From Methanoregula sp. (lineage in GTDB: Archaea > Halobacteriota > Methanomicrobia > Methanomicrobiales > Methanospirillaceae): 64,000 nt of DNA. The DNA is taken from NCBI RefSeq assembly GCF_028679125.1, contig NZ_JAJRCG010000007.1:62001-126000 (forward strand), written 5' to 3'. Position 1 is the first letter of the stretch. Every line of letters starts with the position of its first letter. This document shows positions 51,691 to 60,264 of this stretch, in pieces. The position numbers and the translations under genes were made by a program. The notes under the pieces were generated by a model. The model was not told the DNA's origin. It was given only the letters and a program-made list of their open reading frames with translations, and ran no database searches.

Positions 51691-52325
51691 TCTCAAAAAA
51701 TAATGATTCCGCAGTATCCCCGGTGGTGGGCGTGATGCTGATGCTGGTGGTCACCATCATCATTGCGGCCGTGGTATCGGCATTTGCCGGGGGCATGACC
51801 GGTTCTGAGAAGAAGACGCCGCAGGCAACCCTGTCCGCAGTAGTTAATCTTGGCGATGGTATCAAAGGCGTCAACAATACGGGTGTTGGCGATCATTTCC
51901 CCGTGGGATACACATGTGAGAATAATTACATCCTCTTCGCGCACGATGGCGGGGACAGTTTTAATCTCAATGATATCGAAGTATCGTTCCAGAACGGAAA
52001 TACCAAAACAACCCTTGGCCCTTCGGATAAACCGGTGACGGATACCACGACTGCATATTCCTGTCGGGATGATCCTGCTGATAAGACATATCTCGAAGAG
52101 ATCGGGAATAATGCCGACGGGTTCATCAAAACGGGTGACAAGTTTAAGTTAACATTTGACGCGAACTATCAGAACGATGTGTACGATCAGACATATCTTA
52201 TCCTCCAGAAGGAGGGTGCAAAGAATGGGTTCGGTTTCCCGGTGAATAAGGCGGTCCAGTATATGATCATTGACCGGGTCAGCGGGAAGACCATTAACTC
52301 CGGTGAGATCATTGCGAATGTGTAA
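51687..52325 (+). CDS. Archaeal type IV pilin-like protein B2
   Basis: A 212-residue pilin starting MISKNNDSAVSPVVGVMLMLVVTIIIAAVVSAFAGGMTGSEKKTPQ. The globular part tracks B1: NYILFAHDGGDSFNLNDIEVSFQNGNTKTTLG, YLEEIGNNADGFIKTGDKFKLTFDANYQ and VQYMIIDRVSGKTINSGEIIANV. A T-rich stretch (TTATCCTTTTTTTG) follows the stop codon and may terminate the four-gene operon. Confidence 0.85.
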   Translation: MISKNNDSAVSPVVGVMLMLVVTIIIAAVVSAFAGGMTGSEKKTPQATLSAVVNLGDGIKGVNNTGVGDHFPVGYTCENNYILFAHDGGDSFNLNDIEVSFQNGNTKTTLGPSDKPVTDTTTAYSCRDDPADKTYLEEIGNNADGFIKTGDKFKLTFDANYQNDVYDQTYLILQKEGAKNGFGFPVNKAVQYMIIDRVSGKTINSGEIIANV

Positions 52326-52449
52326 CCCAATTATCCTTTTTTTGTATGGCCATTTTCATTCACAGCAACCCGGTACCAGGCACACCGATAAAAAGATCCT
52401 CGCGATTCAGGATCTGTGTTAGTTACCGCATGGTGGGGAGTTCATTACA

Positions 52450-55400
52450 ATGAAGATCATGTATACCTGCCCGGGCATCACCGAGAACCCCTGGTTTGTG
52501 CAGGCAGCAGAAGCATGTAAAAGCCTTGGACCGGTCCCGGAGATCATCCAGGTGGCATCCGACCAGCTCGATGCAAATGAGAAAAAATGTGCAGACCTGT
52601 TGAAGACTCAGCTTCCCAAGTGCGATCTGCTTGTCATCGGCTACCATGGGAGCATCCGGCATTTCAAAAGATTTGAGCAGCTCATCGCGGTTGCAAAGAA
52701 ACATGCCATCCCTATCTTTGTGGGGAGTACCCTGCCCGAAGAGATGAAGGAGTACCGCAGCCTTTTCCCCTTTTGCGATGATGACTATGATTTTATCCAG
52801 GCCTGCATTGAGCTGGGGGGAAAGGAGAACACGAAAAACCTTGTACTCTGGGCGTGTAAAGTCATTGGCGGGGCCCAGATCGAAGTGCCCCCGATCAGGT
52901 ATCCCCCGACAGAAGGGTTCTATCATCCCTCTCTTCCCGGGGTCTGGGATCTGACCTCTCACAAGGCACGGATCGAGCCGTCACGGCCTACCATCGGGAT
53001 CCTTATTCACCAGACCACTTATATCCGCGAAAACCTCATCGCGGTCGATGCACTGGTTGCCGCGATCGAATCACAGGGCATGAATGCCCTTCCGTTCTTT
53101 CTTATCACCCAGCCGAACCCGGTCACCGGGGCAATCGGCATCCGGAAATTCATCGAGAACAACCTGATCACGGATGGCACCCCCATCATTGATGTCTTAA
53201 TTCTCAACATGATGCTGTCCCAGTTAACCCTCTCGGATCCCAATGACGGGACCCGGACCGAACCGGCATACAATTTTTTTATCGACCTTGGTGTACCCCT
53301 GCTCCAGACCATCACGATGCACCGCACGTATGATGCATGGTCTCATGACGCATCGGGTCTCACCTCCCTGGAGATCTCATCCGGGGTCATCCTGCCGGAG
53401 TTTGACGGGCAGATCATCACCATTCCGTTAGCGTCAACCGGAGAATATGGGGGGCAGACAAACCGGGCACTGCCCATCCCGGGCCGTCCCGGGCGCGTGG
53501 CGGCGATGGCCCGCCGCTGGGCAGAACTGGGAAGGACGCCGGTACAGGATCGGAAAGTGGCGATCCTCCTGTACCAGTACACCGGGGACATAGACGGACT
53601 AGGCCATGCCGCCGCTCTTGATGCGCCCCAGAGCGTGATCGGGATGCTCCACCGGCTCCGGGAGGCCGGGTACCGGGTGGACCAGATCCCCGAATCCGGA
53701 GACGAACTCATCAAGAAGATGATCGCCGCTCTCACGAATGACACCAGCTGGATGTCGGATGTACAGATGAAGGAACGGGCTGCCGGCACGGTCAGTTCCG
53801 CGCTCTACCGCGAATGGTTCCGGAAGATCCCGAAGAAGAACCGGGTCAAGATCGCCGCAGACTGGGGTGATGCGCCGGGGGAACTTTTTGTGAGTGATGG
53901 AGAACTCTGCATGCCGGGTCTCATCAACGGGAACGTCTTCATTGGCATTCAGCCACCCCGGGGCCTCTTTGAACAGGTCGAGTCCCTGATCCATTCCAAT
54001 GACATCGTGATGCCCCACCACTACCTGGCCTATTACCGGTGGATGAAGAACGTGTTCGGTGCCCAGGCCGTCATTCATGTCGGCACGCACGGCACACTCG
54101 AATGGCTGCCGGGTAAGGGCAATGCCATGTCAGAGGAGTGTTACCCGGATGTCATCTTCGAGGATATGCCCCACATTTATCCGTACATCATCAACGATCC
54201 CGGTGAGGCAGTCCAGGCGAAACGACGAAGCTGGGCAGTTATCCTCACGCATATGATACCGGCGATGATGCGGGCCGAAGGGTATGGAGAGTTAGCCCGG
54301 CTTGACAGCATTTTGCAGGAATACCTCCGTGCAAAACGCGGAGGGGAACTCCAGAAGGCCACGGAACAGGCTGAGGAGGCACACGCAATTGTTGTTGCCA
54401 ACAACCTGACAAACGACCTTGGTCTTCCGGCCAGCGTATCCCGGGAACAGGTGGCGGAGAATGCAGAACGGATCTATGATTATATCTGCGAAGTCCGGGA
54501 TGTTATCATCAAAGACGGGCTGCATATCCTGGGTCTCCCCCCCACAGGCGATCGGCTTCTTGAGATGGTATATGCCCTGTCCCGGCTGGAGAACGGGAAA
54601 GTCCCCTCATTGCGTGGAAGCGTAGCAAAAGCGCTCTCGCTCTCGCTTTCAGAACTCCTTGTAAATCCATCCGGCTTTAATGACAGATTCGGAGAGATGA
54701 ATGGTACCCTTATCGATAGGGTTGATTTCCGGACCCGCGAACTTATCGCGAAGATGGCTTTAGTATCCTTCGATCCGGATGCCGTGATCGAAGGAGTACG
54801 CGAAACATTTGGGAACGGGAATGATGCACTGGAACTGTCCGCCCGGTACATCTGTACCGCCATTGTCCCCGGCATCGGGCAGACAACCGACGAACTCGCA
54901 AACATGGTGCGGGCTCTCGATGCAGGGTACATCCCACCCGGGCCAAGCGGCGATCCGACGCGGGGTAACGCCCATCTCCTCCCTACCGGCCGAAATTGCT
55001 ACTCCCTTGATCCGGCGACCATCCCGACACCTGCGGCCTGGAAGACCGGCATGGCCATGGCAGACCAGATGGTCGCACGATACGTGACGGAGAAGGGAGA
55101 GTATCCACAACGGGTCGGTATAGTCGTCTGGGCTTCTGATGCCATGAGGACCGGTGGCGATGACATCGCGTATATCATCTGGCTGATGGGACTACGACCT
55201 GTCTGGTCGGAACGGGGTGGCTCCCTGACCGGAATTGAAGTGGTTCCGGCAAAGGAACTTAAAAGACCCCGCATAGACGTAACGCTCCGCATCAGCGGGC
55301 TCTTTCGCGACACCTTCCCGGACCTTGTTTCGCTGATTGATGAAGGTGTTGAGAGTATCGCGACCCTTGATGAAGCTGACGATGTCAACTTCCTTGCCGC

Positions 55401-56208
55401 ACATCTGAAGCAGGACCTGCTGGAGAAGCTGAAGGCGGGAATGCCCGAAGCGGAGGCACGCGATCAGGCGCTCATCCGGATCTTCGGCGACCCTCCCGGT
55501 AACCATGGCTGTGCCGTGGGGGAGGTCGTGCATGCATCGGCATGGGCGGAGAGAAAGAACCTGGCGGATGTGTACACCACCTGGGGTGCCTATGCCTATG
55601 GCAGGAAGTTCCACGGGGAGAATGTCCCGGAACTCTTCCGTGAGCAGTTCGGGAAACTGGATGCAACCGTCAAGAACCTCGTTTCACGGGAGTTTGATAT
55701 CCTGGATACGGACGATCCGTACATCTTCCTTGGGGGGATGAATGCCTGCGTCAAGGCCTATGGAAACAAGGACCCGGTCTCGGTCATCGGCGAGGCGTCC
55801 GACCCGAAGAACGTGAAGACGCGGCTCCTTGATGAAGAGATCCGGTTTCTTTTCCGGAGTAAGGTTTTGAATCCCCGCTGGATGGAGGGTCTGAAACCGC
55901 ATGGTTTCCGTGGAGTGCAGGAGATCATGAACGCGATTGAGTACACCTTTGCCTGGGACGCCACTTCAGATGCCGTGGATGACTGGGAGTACCAGGCAGC
56001 TGCCGAGCACTTCCTCTTCACTGCAGAGAACCGGCAGTGGATTGAGGAGAATAATCCCTATGCCCTCCACAGTATGGCGGGCCGCCTTCTCGAAGCGCAC
56101 GAACGGGGATTCTGGGACACCGATGATGAGACCATACAAAAGTTACAGGAGATGTATCTTGAGACCGAGGACTACTTCGAGAGGACGGGCGAGGAGCAGC
56201 ATGTATGA
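52450..56208 (+). CDS. cobN: CobN/BchH-type large metallochelatase subunit
   Basis: The 1252-residue catalytic subunit of an ATP-dependent class I chelatase, homologous to CobN (cobalt into corrin) and BchH/ChlH (magnesium). Typical segments are PQPPRGLFEQ-like IQPPRGLFEQVESLIHSNDIVMPHHYLAYYRWM, AVIHVGTHGTLEWLPGKGNAMSEECYPDV, YPYIINDPGEAVQAKRRSWAVILTHMIPAMMRAEGYG, LHILGLPPTGDRLLEMVYALSRL, PAAWKTGMAMADQM and GDPPGNHGCAVGEVVHASAW. It is preceded by a GGGGAG site. The I/D-type partner is encoded at 62587 onward. Cobalt for cobamide synthesis is the likely substrate in a methanogen; sequence alone does not exclude another metal. Confidence 0.93.
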   Translation: MKIMYTCPGITENPWFVQAAEACKSLGPVPEIIQVASDQLDANEKKCADLLKTQLPKCDLLVIGYHGSIRHFKRFEQLIAVAKKHAIPIFVGSTLPEEMKEYRSLFPFCDDDYDFIQACIELGGKENTKNLVLWACKVIGGAQIEVPPIRYPPTEGFYHPSLPGVWDLTSHKARIEPSRPTIGILIHQTTYIRENLIAVDALVAAIESQGMNALPFFLITQPNPVTGAIGIRKFIENNLITDGTPIIDVLILNMMLSQLTLSDPNDGTRTEPAYNFFIDLGVPLLQTITMHRTYDAWSHDASGLTSLEISSGVILPEFDGQIITIPLASTGEYGGQTNRALPIPGRPGRVAAMARRWAELGRTPVQDRKVAILLYQYTGDIDGLGHAAALDAPQSVIGMLHRLREAGYRVDQIPESGDELIKKMIAALTNDTSWMSDVQMKERAAGTVSSALYREWFRKIPKKNRVKIAADWGDAPGELFVSDGELCMPGLINGNVFIGIQPPRGLFEQVESLIHSNDIVMPHHYLAYYRWMKNVFGAQAVIHVGTHGTLEWLPGKGNAMSEECYPDVIFEDMPHIYPYIINDPGEAVQAKRRSWAVILTHMIPAMMRAEGYGELARLDSILQEYLRAKRGGELQKATEQAEEAHAIVVANNLTNDLGLPASVSREQVAENAERIYDYICEVRDVIIKDGLHILGLPPTGDRLLEMVYALSRLENGKVPSLRGSVAKALSLSLSELLVNPSGFNDRFGEMNGTLIDRVDFRTRELIAKMALVSFDPDAVIEGVRETFGNGNDALELSARYICTAIVPGIGQTTDELANMVRALDAGYIPPGPSGDPTRGNAHLLPTGRNCYSLDPATIPTPAAWKTGMAMADQMVARYVTEKGEYPQRVGIVVWASDAMRTGGDDIAYIIWLMGLRPVWSERGGSLTGIEVVPAKELKRPRIDVTLRISGLFRDTFPDLVSLIDEGVESIATLDEADDVNFLAAHLKQDLLEKLKAGMPEAEARDQALIRIFGDPPGNHGCAVGEVVHASAWAERKNLADVYTTWGAYAYGRKFHGENVPELFREQFGKLDATVKNLVSREFDILDTDDPYIFLGGMNACVKAYGNKDPVSVIGEASDPKNVKTRLLDEEIRFLFRSKVLNPRWMEGLKPHGFRGVQEIMNAIEYTFAWDATSDAVDDWEYQAAAEHFLFTAENRQWIEENNPYALHSMAGRLLEAHERGFWDTDDETIQKLQEMYLETEDYFERTGEEQHV

Positions 56209-56326
56209 ACCTGCAATCCTGATTGAGGAGATCATACAGCGCCCTGCTCATCAGATCGCGGCACGCGAGTTACCAAACCGGCAGAAGAAACGTACTATGC
56301 GGGAACCGGGTGAGGATGCGGCATGA
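56201..56326 (+). CDS. 41-residue peptide overlapping cobN and the ABC ATPase gene
   Basis: A short open frame whose ATG overlaps the end of cobN (ATGTATGA) and whose stop overlaps the ATG of the next gene (ATGA). The peptide (MYEPAILIEEIIQRPAHQI then AARELPNRQKKRTMREPGEDAA) has a hydrophobic-acidic first half and a basic second half, without Cys. Overlap on both sides argues for translation, because without this frame cobN and the ABC gene would be 114 bases apart. It may be a partner of the chelatase or a translational coupler. Confidence 0.55.
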   Translation: MYEPAILIEEIIQRPAHQIAARELPNRQKKRTMREPGEDAA

Positions 56327-57279
56327 CCTCCATCCTGGCCGATAACCTGACAAAAAAGTTCGGGGATCTCTATGCTGTCGACAGCCTGAACCTCGCGGTC
56401 GAAAAGGAGATCTTCGGGCTTCTTGGCCCCAACGGTTCCGGCAAGACCACGACGGTCCTGATGCTCACGACCCTCCTTGCACAGACCACGGGAACGGCAA
56501 GCATCTGCGGCCATGACACCCGTCGCGAGCCGGACCTTGTCCGGGAATGCATCAGTTACGTGCCCCAGGAGATGGCAGTCGACCCCAACCTGACCGGGCG
56601 GGAGAACCTGCTCATCTTCGCCCGGCTCTACGGCATTCCAAATCCCAAGGACAAAGTGGATGAACTCCTTGGGATCATGGAACTCACCGACCGGGCCCAT
56701 GATCTGGCAAAGACATACTCCGGCGGCATGCGTCGCAGGCTCGAACTGGCCGAGGCGCTCGTGCATGAACCCGAGGTGATCTTCCTCGACGAACCCACGC
56801 TCGGGCTGGATGTCGGGGCCCGGCAGAACATCTGGCAGCACATCCATGCCCTGAATAAGAAGGGGATGACCATCTTCATGACCACGCATTACATGGACGA
56901 AGCCGACAAGTACTGCGATCGTGTCGGGATCATCAGTCACGGGAAGGTTGTGGCACTCGGGAGCCCGGCGGAACTGAAGGCTCGGCTGATGAATACGGTC
57001 ATCACGGTCACCCTGGAAGGGAATTATTCGCCGGTCCAGCTGGACGGGCTCGTGTTTGTCGGCCAGTCGGGGAATGCATACGCATTCACTGCCGAGAACG
57101 GCAGCGAGGCGCTCCCGCTCCTTGCCGATGCCCTGGGCCGCGCCGGTAACCGGGTGAAGGCCATGTCGCTGCGCGAACCTTCCCTGGATGATGTCTTTTT
57201 ACAGTCTGTCGGGAAGCAGGAAGAGCCCCGGGGATTTGAAGAGATGAAATTCCGGATGATGCTTCACCGGAGGCACTGA
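56323..57279 (+). CDS. ABC-2 type transporter ATP-binding protein
   Basis: A 318-residue ATPase of the DrrA/CcmA class: LLGPNGSGKTTTVLML (Walker A), YVPQEMAVDPNLTGRENLL, YSGGMRRRLELAEAL (signature), VIFLDEPTLGLDVGARQNIW (Walker B) and TTHYMDEADKYCDRVGII (switch). A C-terminal extension of about 100 residues ends in DDVFLQSVG, usual for this class. It pairs with the permease that starts two bases later and is coupled to the chelatase genes, suggesting export or handling of a tetrapyrrole- or metal-related compound (inference). Confidence 0.92.
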   Translation: MTSILADNLTKKFGDLYAVDSLNLAVEKEIFGLLGPNGSGKTTTVLMLTTLLAQTTGTASICGHDTRREPDLVRECISYVPQEMAVDPNLTGRENLLIFARLYGIPNPKDKVDELLGIMELTDRAHDLAKTYSGGMRRRLELAEALVHEPEVIFLDEPTLGLDVGARQNIWQHIHALNKKGMTIFMTTHYMDEADKYCDRVGIISHGKVVALGSPAELKARLMNTVITVTLEGNYSPVQLDGLVFVGQSGNAYAFTAENGSEALPLLADALGRAGNRVKAMSLREPSLDDVFLQSVGKQEEPRGFEEMKFRMMLHRRH

Positions 57280-57281
57280 TC

Positions 57282-58007
57282 GTGAAAGGCGTTACCACAT
57301 ATATCTACCGGGATTTCATCCGGTGGATCCGGTACCGTGTCGGGGTCGTCTCGGCTCTCGTCCTTCCCGCGGCATGGCTGCTCTTTGTCGGTTGTGCCCT
57401 CCCGGTCACGTTCACCGGGAATTACCTTGACTTCATCACCCCGGGTATCCTTGTCATGACTATCCTGACCGCCGGGATTGCCAGCGGATCGCTCCTGATG
57501 TTCGACAAGATCCTCGGGTACCTGAATAAGTTCCTTGCCATGCCGGTGCCCCGCGAGAGCATTCTTGTCGGTAAGATCCTTTTCATCTCGATTCGTGGCC
57601 TTCTCCAGGCTACCATCATCCTGGTCATTGCGGTCCTGATCGGTGCTACACTGATGACCCCGCTCCAGTACGGTCTGGTGTACCTCATCCTCTTCCTCTT
57701 CGGGGTCTTCATCTCCTCGTTCTCGACCACGGTTGCACTCTACCTGGAGGAACACGATTCGTTTGCAGCATTCTCGGCCATGGTGACGATGCCGCTCTTC
57801 TTCACCTCAAGCGCCCTGATGCCGTACGATGCAATGCCCGGCTGGCTCAGCGCCATCGCCCATGTCAACCCGCTCAGTTTTGCCATCGATGCGATCCGTG
57901 ACGTGGGCGCAGGATCGATCCCGGCAGTTCCGATCCTGCTGCTTCTCATCGTTACTGCGGTTGTCGTGGTGTGTGCGGGGTATGTATTCAGGAAGGTGAC
58001 AATATAA
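57282..58007 (+). CDS. ABC-2 type transporter permease
   Basis: A 241-residue integral membrane protein with six predicted helices: PAAWLLFVGCALPVTFTG near the start, ITPGILVMTILTAGIASGSLLMFDK, ILFISIRGLLQATIILVIAVLIGATL, YLILFLFGVFISSFSTTVALYL, FSAMVTMPLFFTSSALMPYDAMPGWLSAIAHVNPLSFAIDAIR (the conserved ABC-2 segment), and a last helix. It uses a GTG start and is the membrane partner of the ATPase just upstream. Confidence 0.9.
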   Translation: MKGVTTYIYRDFIRWIRYRVGVVSALVLPAAWLLFVGCALPVTFTGNYLDFITPGILVMTILTAGIASGSLLMFDKILGYLNKFLAMPVPRESILVGKILFISIRGLLQATIILVIAVLIGATLMTPLQYGLVYLILFLFGVFISSFSTTVALYLEEHDSFAAFSAMVTMPLFFTSSALMPYDAMPGWLSAIAHVNPLSFAIDAIRDVGAGSIPAVPILLLLIVTAVVVVCAGYVFRKVTI

Positions 58008-59229
58008 AATTAAGGGAAAAATATTTCGAATCTTTTTTGTCTGTTAATTTTTGGATTCGTAAATAATCACAATCAGGACCGGAAATTTTTCGGGGAAAAA
58101 ATTTCATTGTCTACTGCATGGAAAGCCCATCCTCATTTCCTCCCCATCGTTAACCGGATCTGATGCCGGTGACAATGGCAGAACGATTTCATTAACTGAT
58201 TGTGTATCCCCCTGGCAAAACTGCCTGCAATAATTGCCGGTGTCACCGTCAGTTCATTTGTCTCTCTAAAAAAAGATGGTCAGAAATTCTTCACCCGACC
58301 GGGATCCGGCACCCTGTTTCCCCGTTTTCATAGGCCCAGTACTTCTCTAATTATTCCTCCGCGAATCCTGGTAGTGTACACTACCTGCTAAAACCTGAGT
58401 GAAGAGTTACACCATTATCAGCATCGCAATCGATCTCCGGCAAAAAAATTTCAACCACCCCCTCACCCCCCGCTCAAATTTTTTCATGCAGGGTCTGGTT
58501 GATTGGGGAACCATCTCACGTCGGCAAATTCAAAATTTTGTAGCATATACATACATATTGTCGGATAATTAACCGATAATCGCCTCATCAACTGACACCT
58601 CATGATCGCGATTGAAATTTTTTTTGCAGAGTCTGCTTGAAAAAATATGCTCTTAAGACTACCTCGATCCAATCAATTTGTATGTACCCGGTACGTCTCT
58701 AAAATTTCCTCCGTACATCGTGGATAGTCAGCAACTCGTATCACATCGCATCCGCAGTATCTTCAAAGAACTGAAACAAATCTTCGTAAATCGTTCTTCA
58801 GACCACGTAGAACCCGGCCCAGAACAATCCATTAAAAAGACACTTTTTATCCGGGCTCAAATTTCGTGATGTACTGATGCCCGCAGTACGCTCAGGCCCG
58901 CGTTTGGCTCCTGTATTAGCGCTATTTACGTTTTTATCCGGGCCTGCTAAGGCCCCGGAACACCGGTTCAGGGCATTTTCCGCAGGAATTGAAATATTTA
59001 GTCCCTCGTTTTTACGAATTAGGCGCCCGAAATGGGGTAATTACGCCCCCACCTCGTTTCCGGCACGAGATTCTCCGTCAAAGAAATCCTGAGGATTTCT
59101 TTTCCTCATGGGAAACCTGAAGAACTTCTCGAATGTTGAATAATCACGCCAGGCACCATACCGGTGACATTCCTGCATCACCGGAAAAAAGTCTTTTTGG
59201 CCCGTCCTTTTTAGAAGTTTCCGGTCTTA
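58008..59229. other. 1.2-kb gene-free region with palindrome and repeat copies
   Basis: No credible gene is seen; short open frames here have no recognisable pattern and no good start signals. Features present: a T-rich stretch after the permease stop (TCTTTTTTGTC near 58031), a 16-base perfect palindrome GGTAGTGTACACTACC (58370-58385), two copies of the motif found at 13.7-14.1 kb (GCAGGGTCTGG at 58488-58498 and GCAGAGTCTG at 58626-58635), two copies of TTTTTATCCGGGC (58843-58855 and 58932-58944), and a hairpin GAAATCC-TGA-GGATTTC (59083-59099) that could terminate the convergent importer operon. Confidence 0.5.
58370..58385. promoter_or_regulatory. 16-bp perfect palindrome
   Basis: GGTAGTGTACACTACC is a perfect 16-base dyad, of the size recognised by dimeric repressors. 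It stands alone in gene-free sequence, so it could serve either an undetected small RNA or be a structural element. Confidence 0.4.
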
Positions 59230-60264
59230 CTACTCATCGCCATTGTTATGAGGGGACGTGATGCACCCGATGAGTTCGCGGATGCTGTCGCAGTCCTGCT
59301 GTCCGCCCAATTGGGAATAGTGCCACCACGTTTTATCTCCCTCGTTTCGAACGGTCACTGAGATATCTGCGGTAGTACCTTCGGCCTGTACAAATCCGAT
59401 CCGTTCCAGTGCACACCGGGTCCAGATCCGCACCACCGATTCCGGGGCAGAGAGTGTAAATGTGCCCCGCCTCTCGACCGGAATGGAGAATTCCCCGCGG
59501 ACTGCATCGAAGTGCACCCCCTCAATCTCGAATGCCGACCCGAAGATCCCGGAGAGGACAAGATCTTCCGGCGTCCCGGCAATCATGTTTCCCTTACGGT
59601 CGATGATCCAGAGCTGGTCGGCGCAACGGATCGCGAGGTTGAGATCGTGAGTAGAGAGGAGGATGGACTTATTCGTCTTCTGCGCAACCTGCCGGAGGAT
59701 CCGCATGGTCTCGATCTTATGGGGGAGGTCGAGGAACGCGGTGGGTTCATCCAGTACCATCAGTTCGGGCTCCTGCGCAAGGGCCCGGGCAATCATCACT
59801 TTCTGCCGCTCGCCATCGCTCATCTCGTGGATAAAGCGACCGGCAAGGTCACCGGCCCCTACCGCTGCAAGCGCAGAGAGGACGATCTTTTTATCCGGGT
59901 CCGTCAGGTGTCCTGCCCAGTTCGTGTACGGGAATCGCCCGAGCGCCACAATATCGAAGGCCGTCAGGTAACCAGCCTGGACCTGCGATGTCAGGACAAC
60001 GCTTAAGGTCCGTGCCCTCTCGTCGGGGCTGAACTCCCCGATCCTCCGGTCGCACAGGATGACTTCCCCGGAGAGCGGGGGCTGGATACCGGTCAGCGTC
60101 CGGATGAGGGTTGACTTGCCACACCCGTTGGGGCCGATGAGGCAGACCATTTCGCCGCGCCTCAGCGAGAGGTTAAGCTCTCTTGATACCTCCTTGATGA
60201 TCGTCTTCTGGTTCCGGTACCCGATAGTGAGCCCGGTGCAGGTAAGGATCGCTGTGTCGCTCAT
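59230..60264 (-). CDS. FecCD-type importer ATP-binding protein with C-terminal extension
   Basis: A 344-residue ABC ATPase of the iron-chelate/cobamide family: LIGPNGCGKSTLIRTLTGI (Walker A), GRFPYTNWAGHLTDPDKKIV, MSDGERQKVMIARALAQEPELMVLDEPTAFLDLP (signature and Walker B), LSTHDLNLAIRCADQLWII. Family members are about 255 residues; here another 85-90 residues follow (FSIPVERRGTFTLSAPESVVRIWTRCALERIGF...), a separate alpha/beta-like domain of unknown role. It shares an ATGA overlap with the permease gene. Substrate could be an iron or cobalt chelate or a cobamide. Confidence 0.9.
   Translation of the reverse strand: MSDTAILTCTGLTIGYRNQKTIIKEVSRELNLSLRRGEMVCLIGPNGCGKSTLIRTLTGIQPPLSGEVILCDRRIGEFSPDERARTLSVVLTSQVQAGYLTAFDIVALGRFPYTNWAGHLTDPDKKIVLSALAAVGAGDLAGRFIHEMSDGERQKVMIARALAQEPELMVLDEPTAFLDLPHKIETMRILRQVAQKTNKSILLSTHDLNLAIRCADQLWIIDRKGNMIAGTPEDLVLSGIFGSAFEIEGVHFDAVRGEFSIPVERRGTFTLSAPESVVRIWTRCALERIGFVQAEGTTADISVTVRNEGDKTWWHYSQLGGQQDCDSIRELIGCITSPHNNGDE

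Noticed and set aside
58849-59060. Possible tRNA or stable RNA in the GC-richer patch
   Set aside because: No TPsiC-like GGTTCRAAT, no pairing acceptor stem; only a duplicated TTTTTATCCGGGC is seen.
58200-59092. Three short plus-strand frames (63, 63 and 71 codons)
   Set aside because: No ribosome-binding sites, no recognisable composition or domain, and they lie in repeat- and palindrome-bearing AT-rich sequence.
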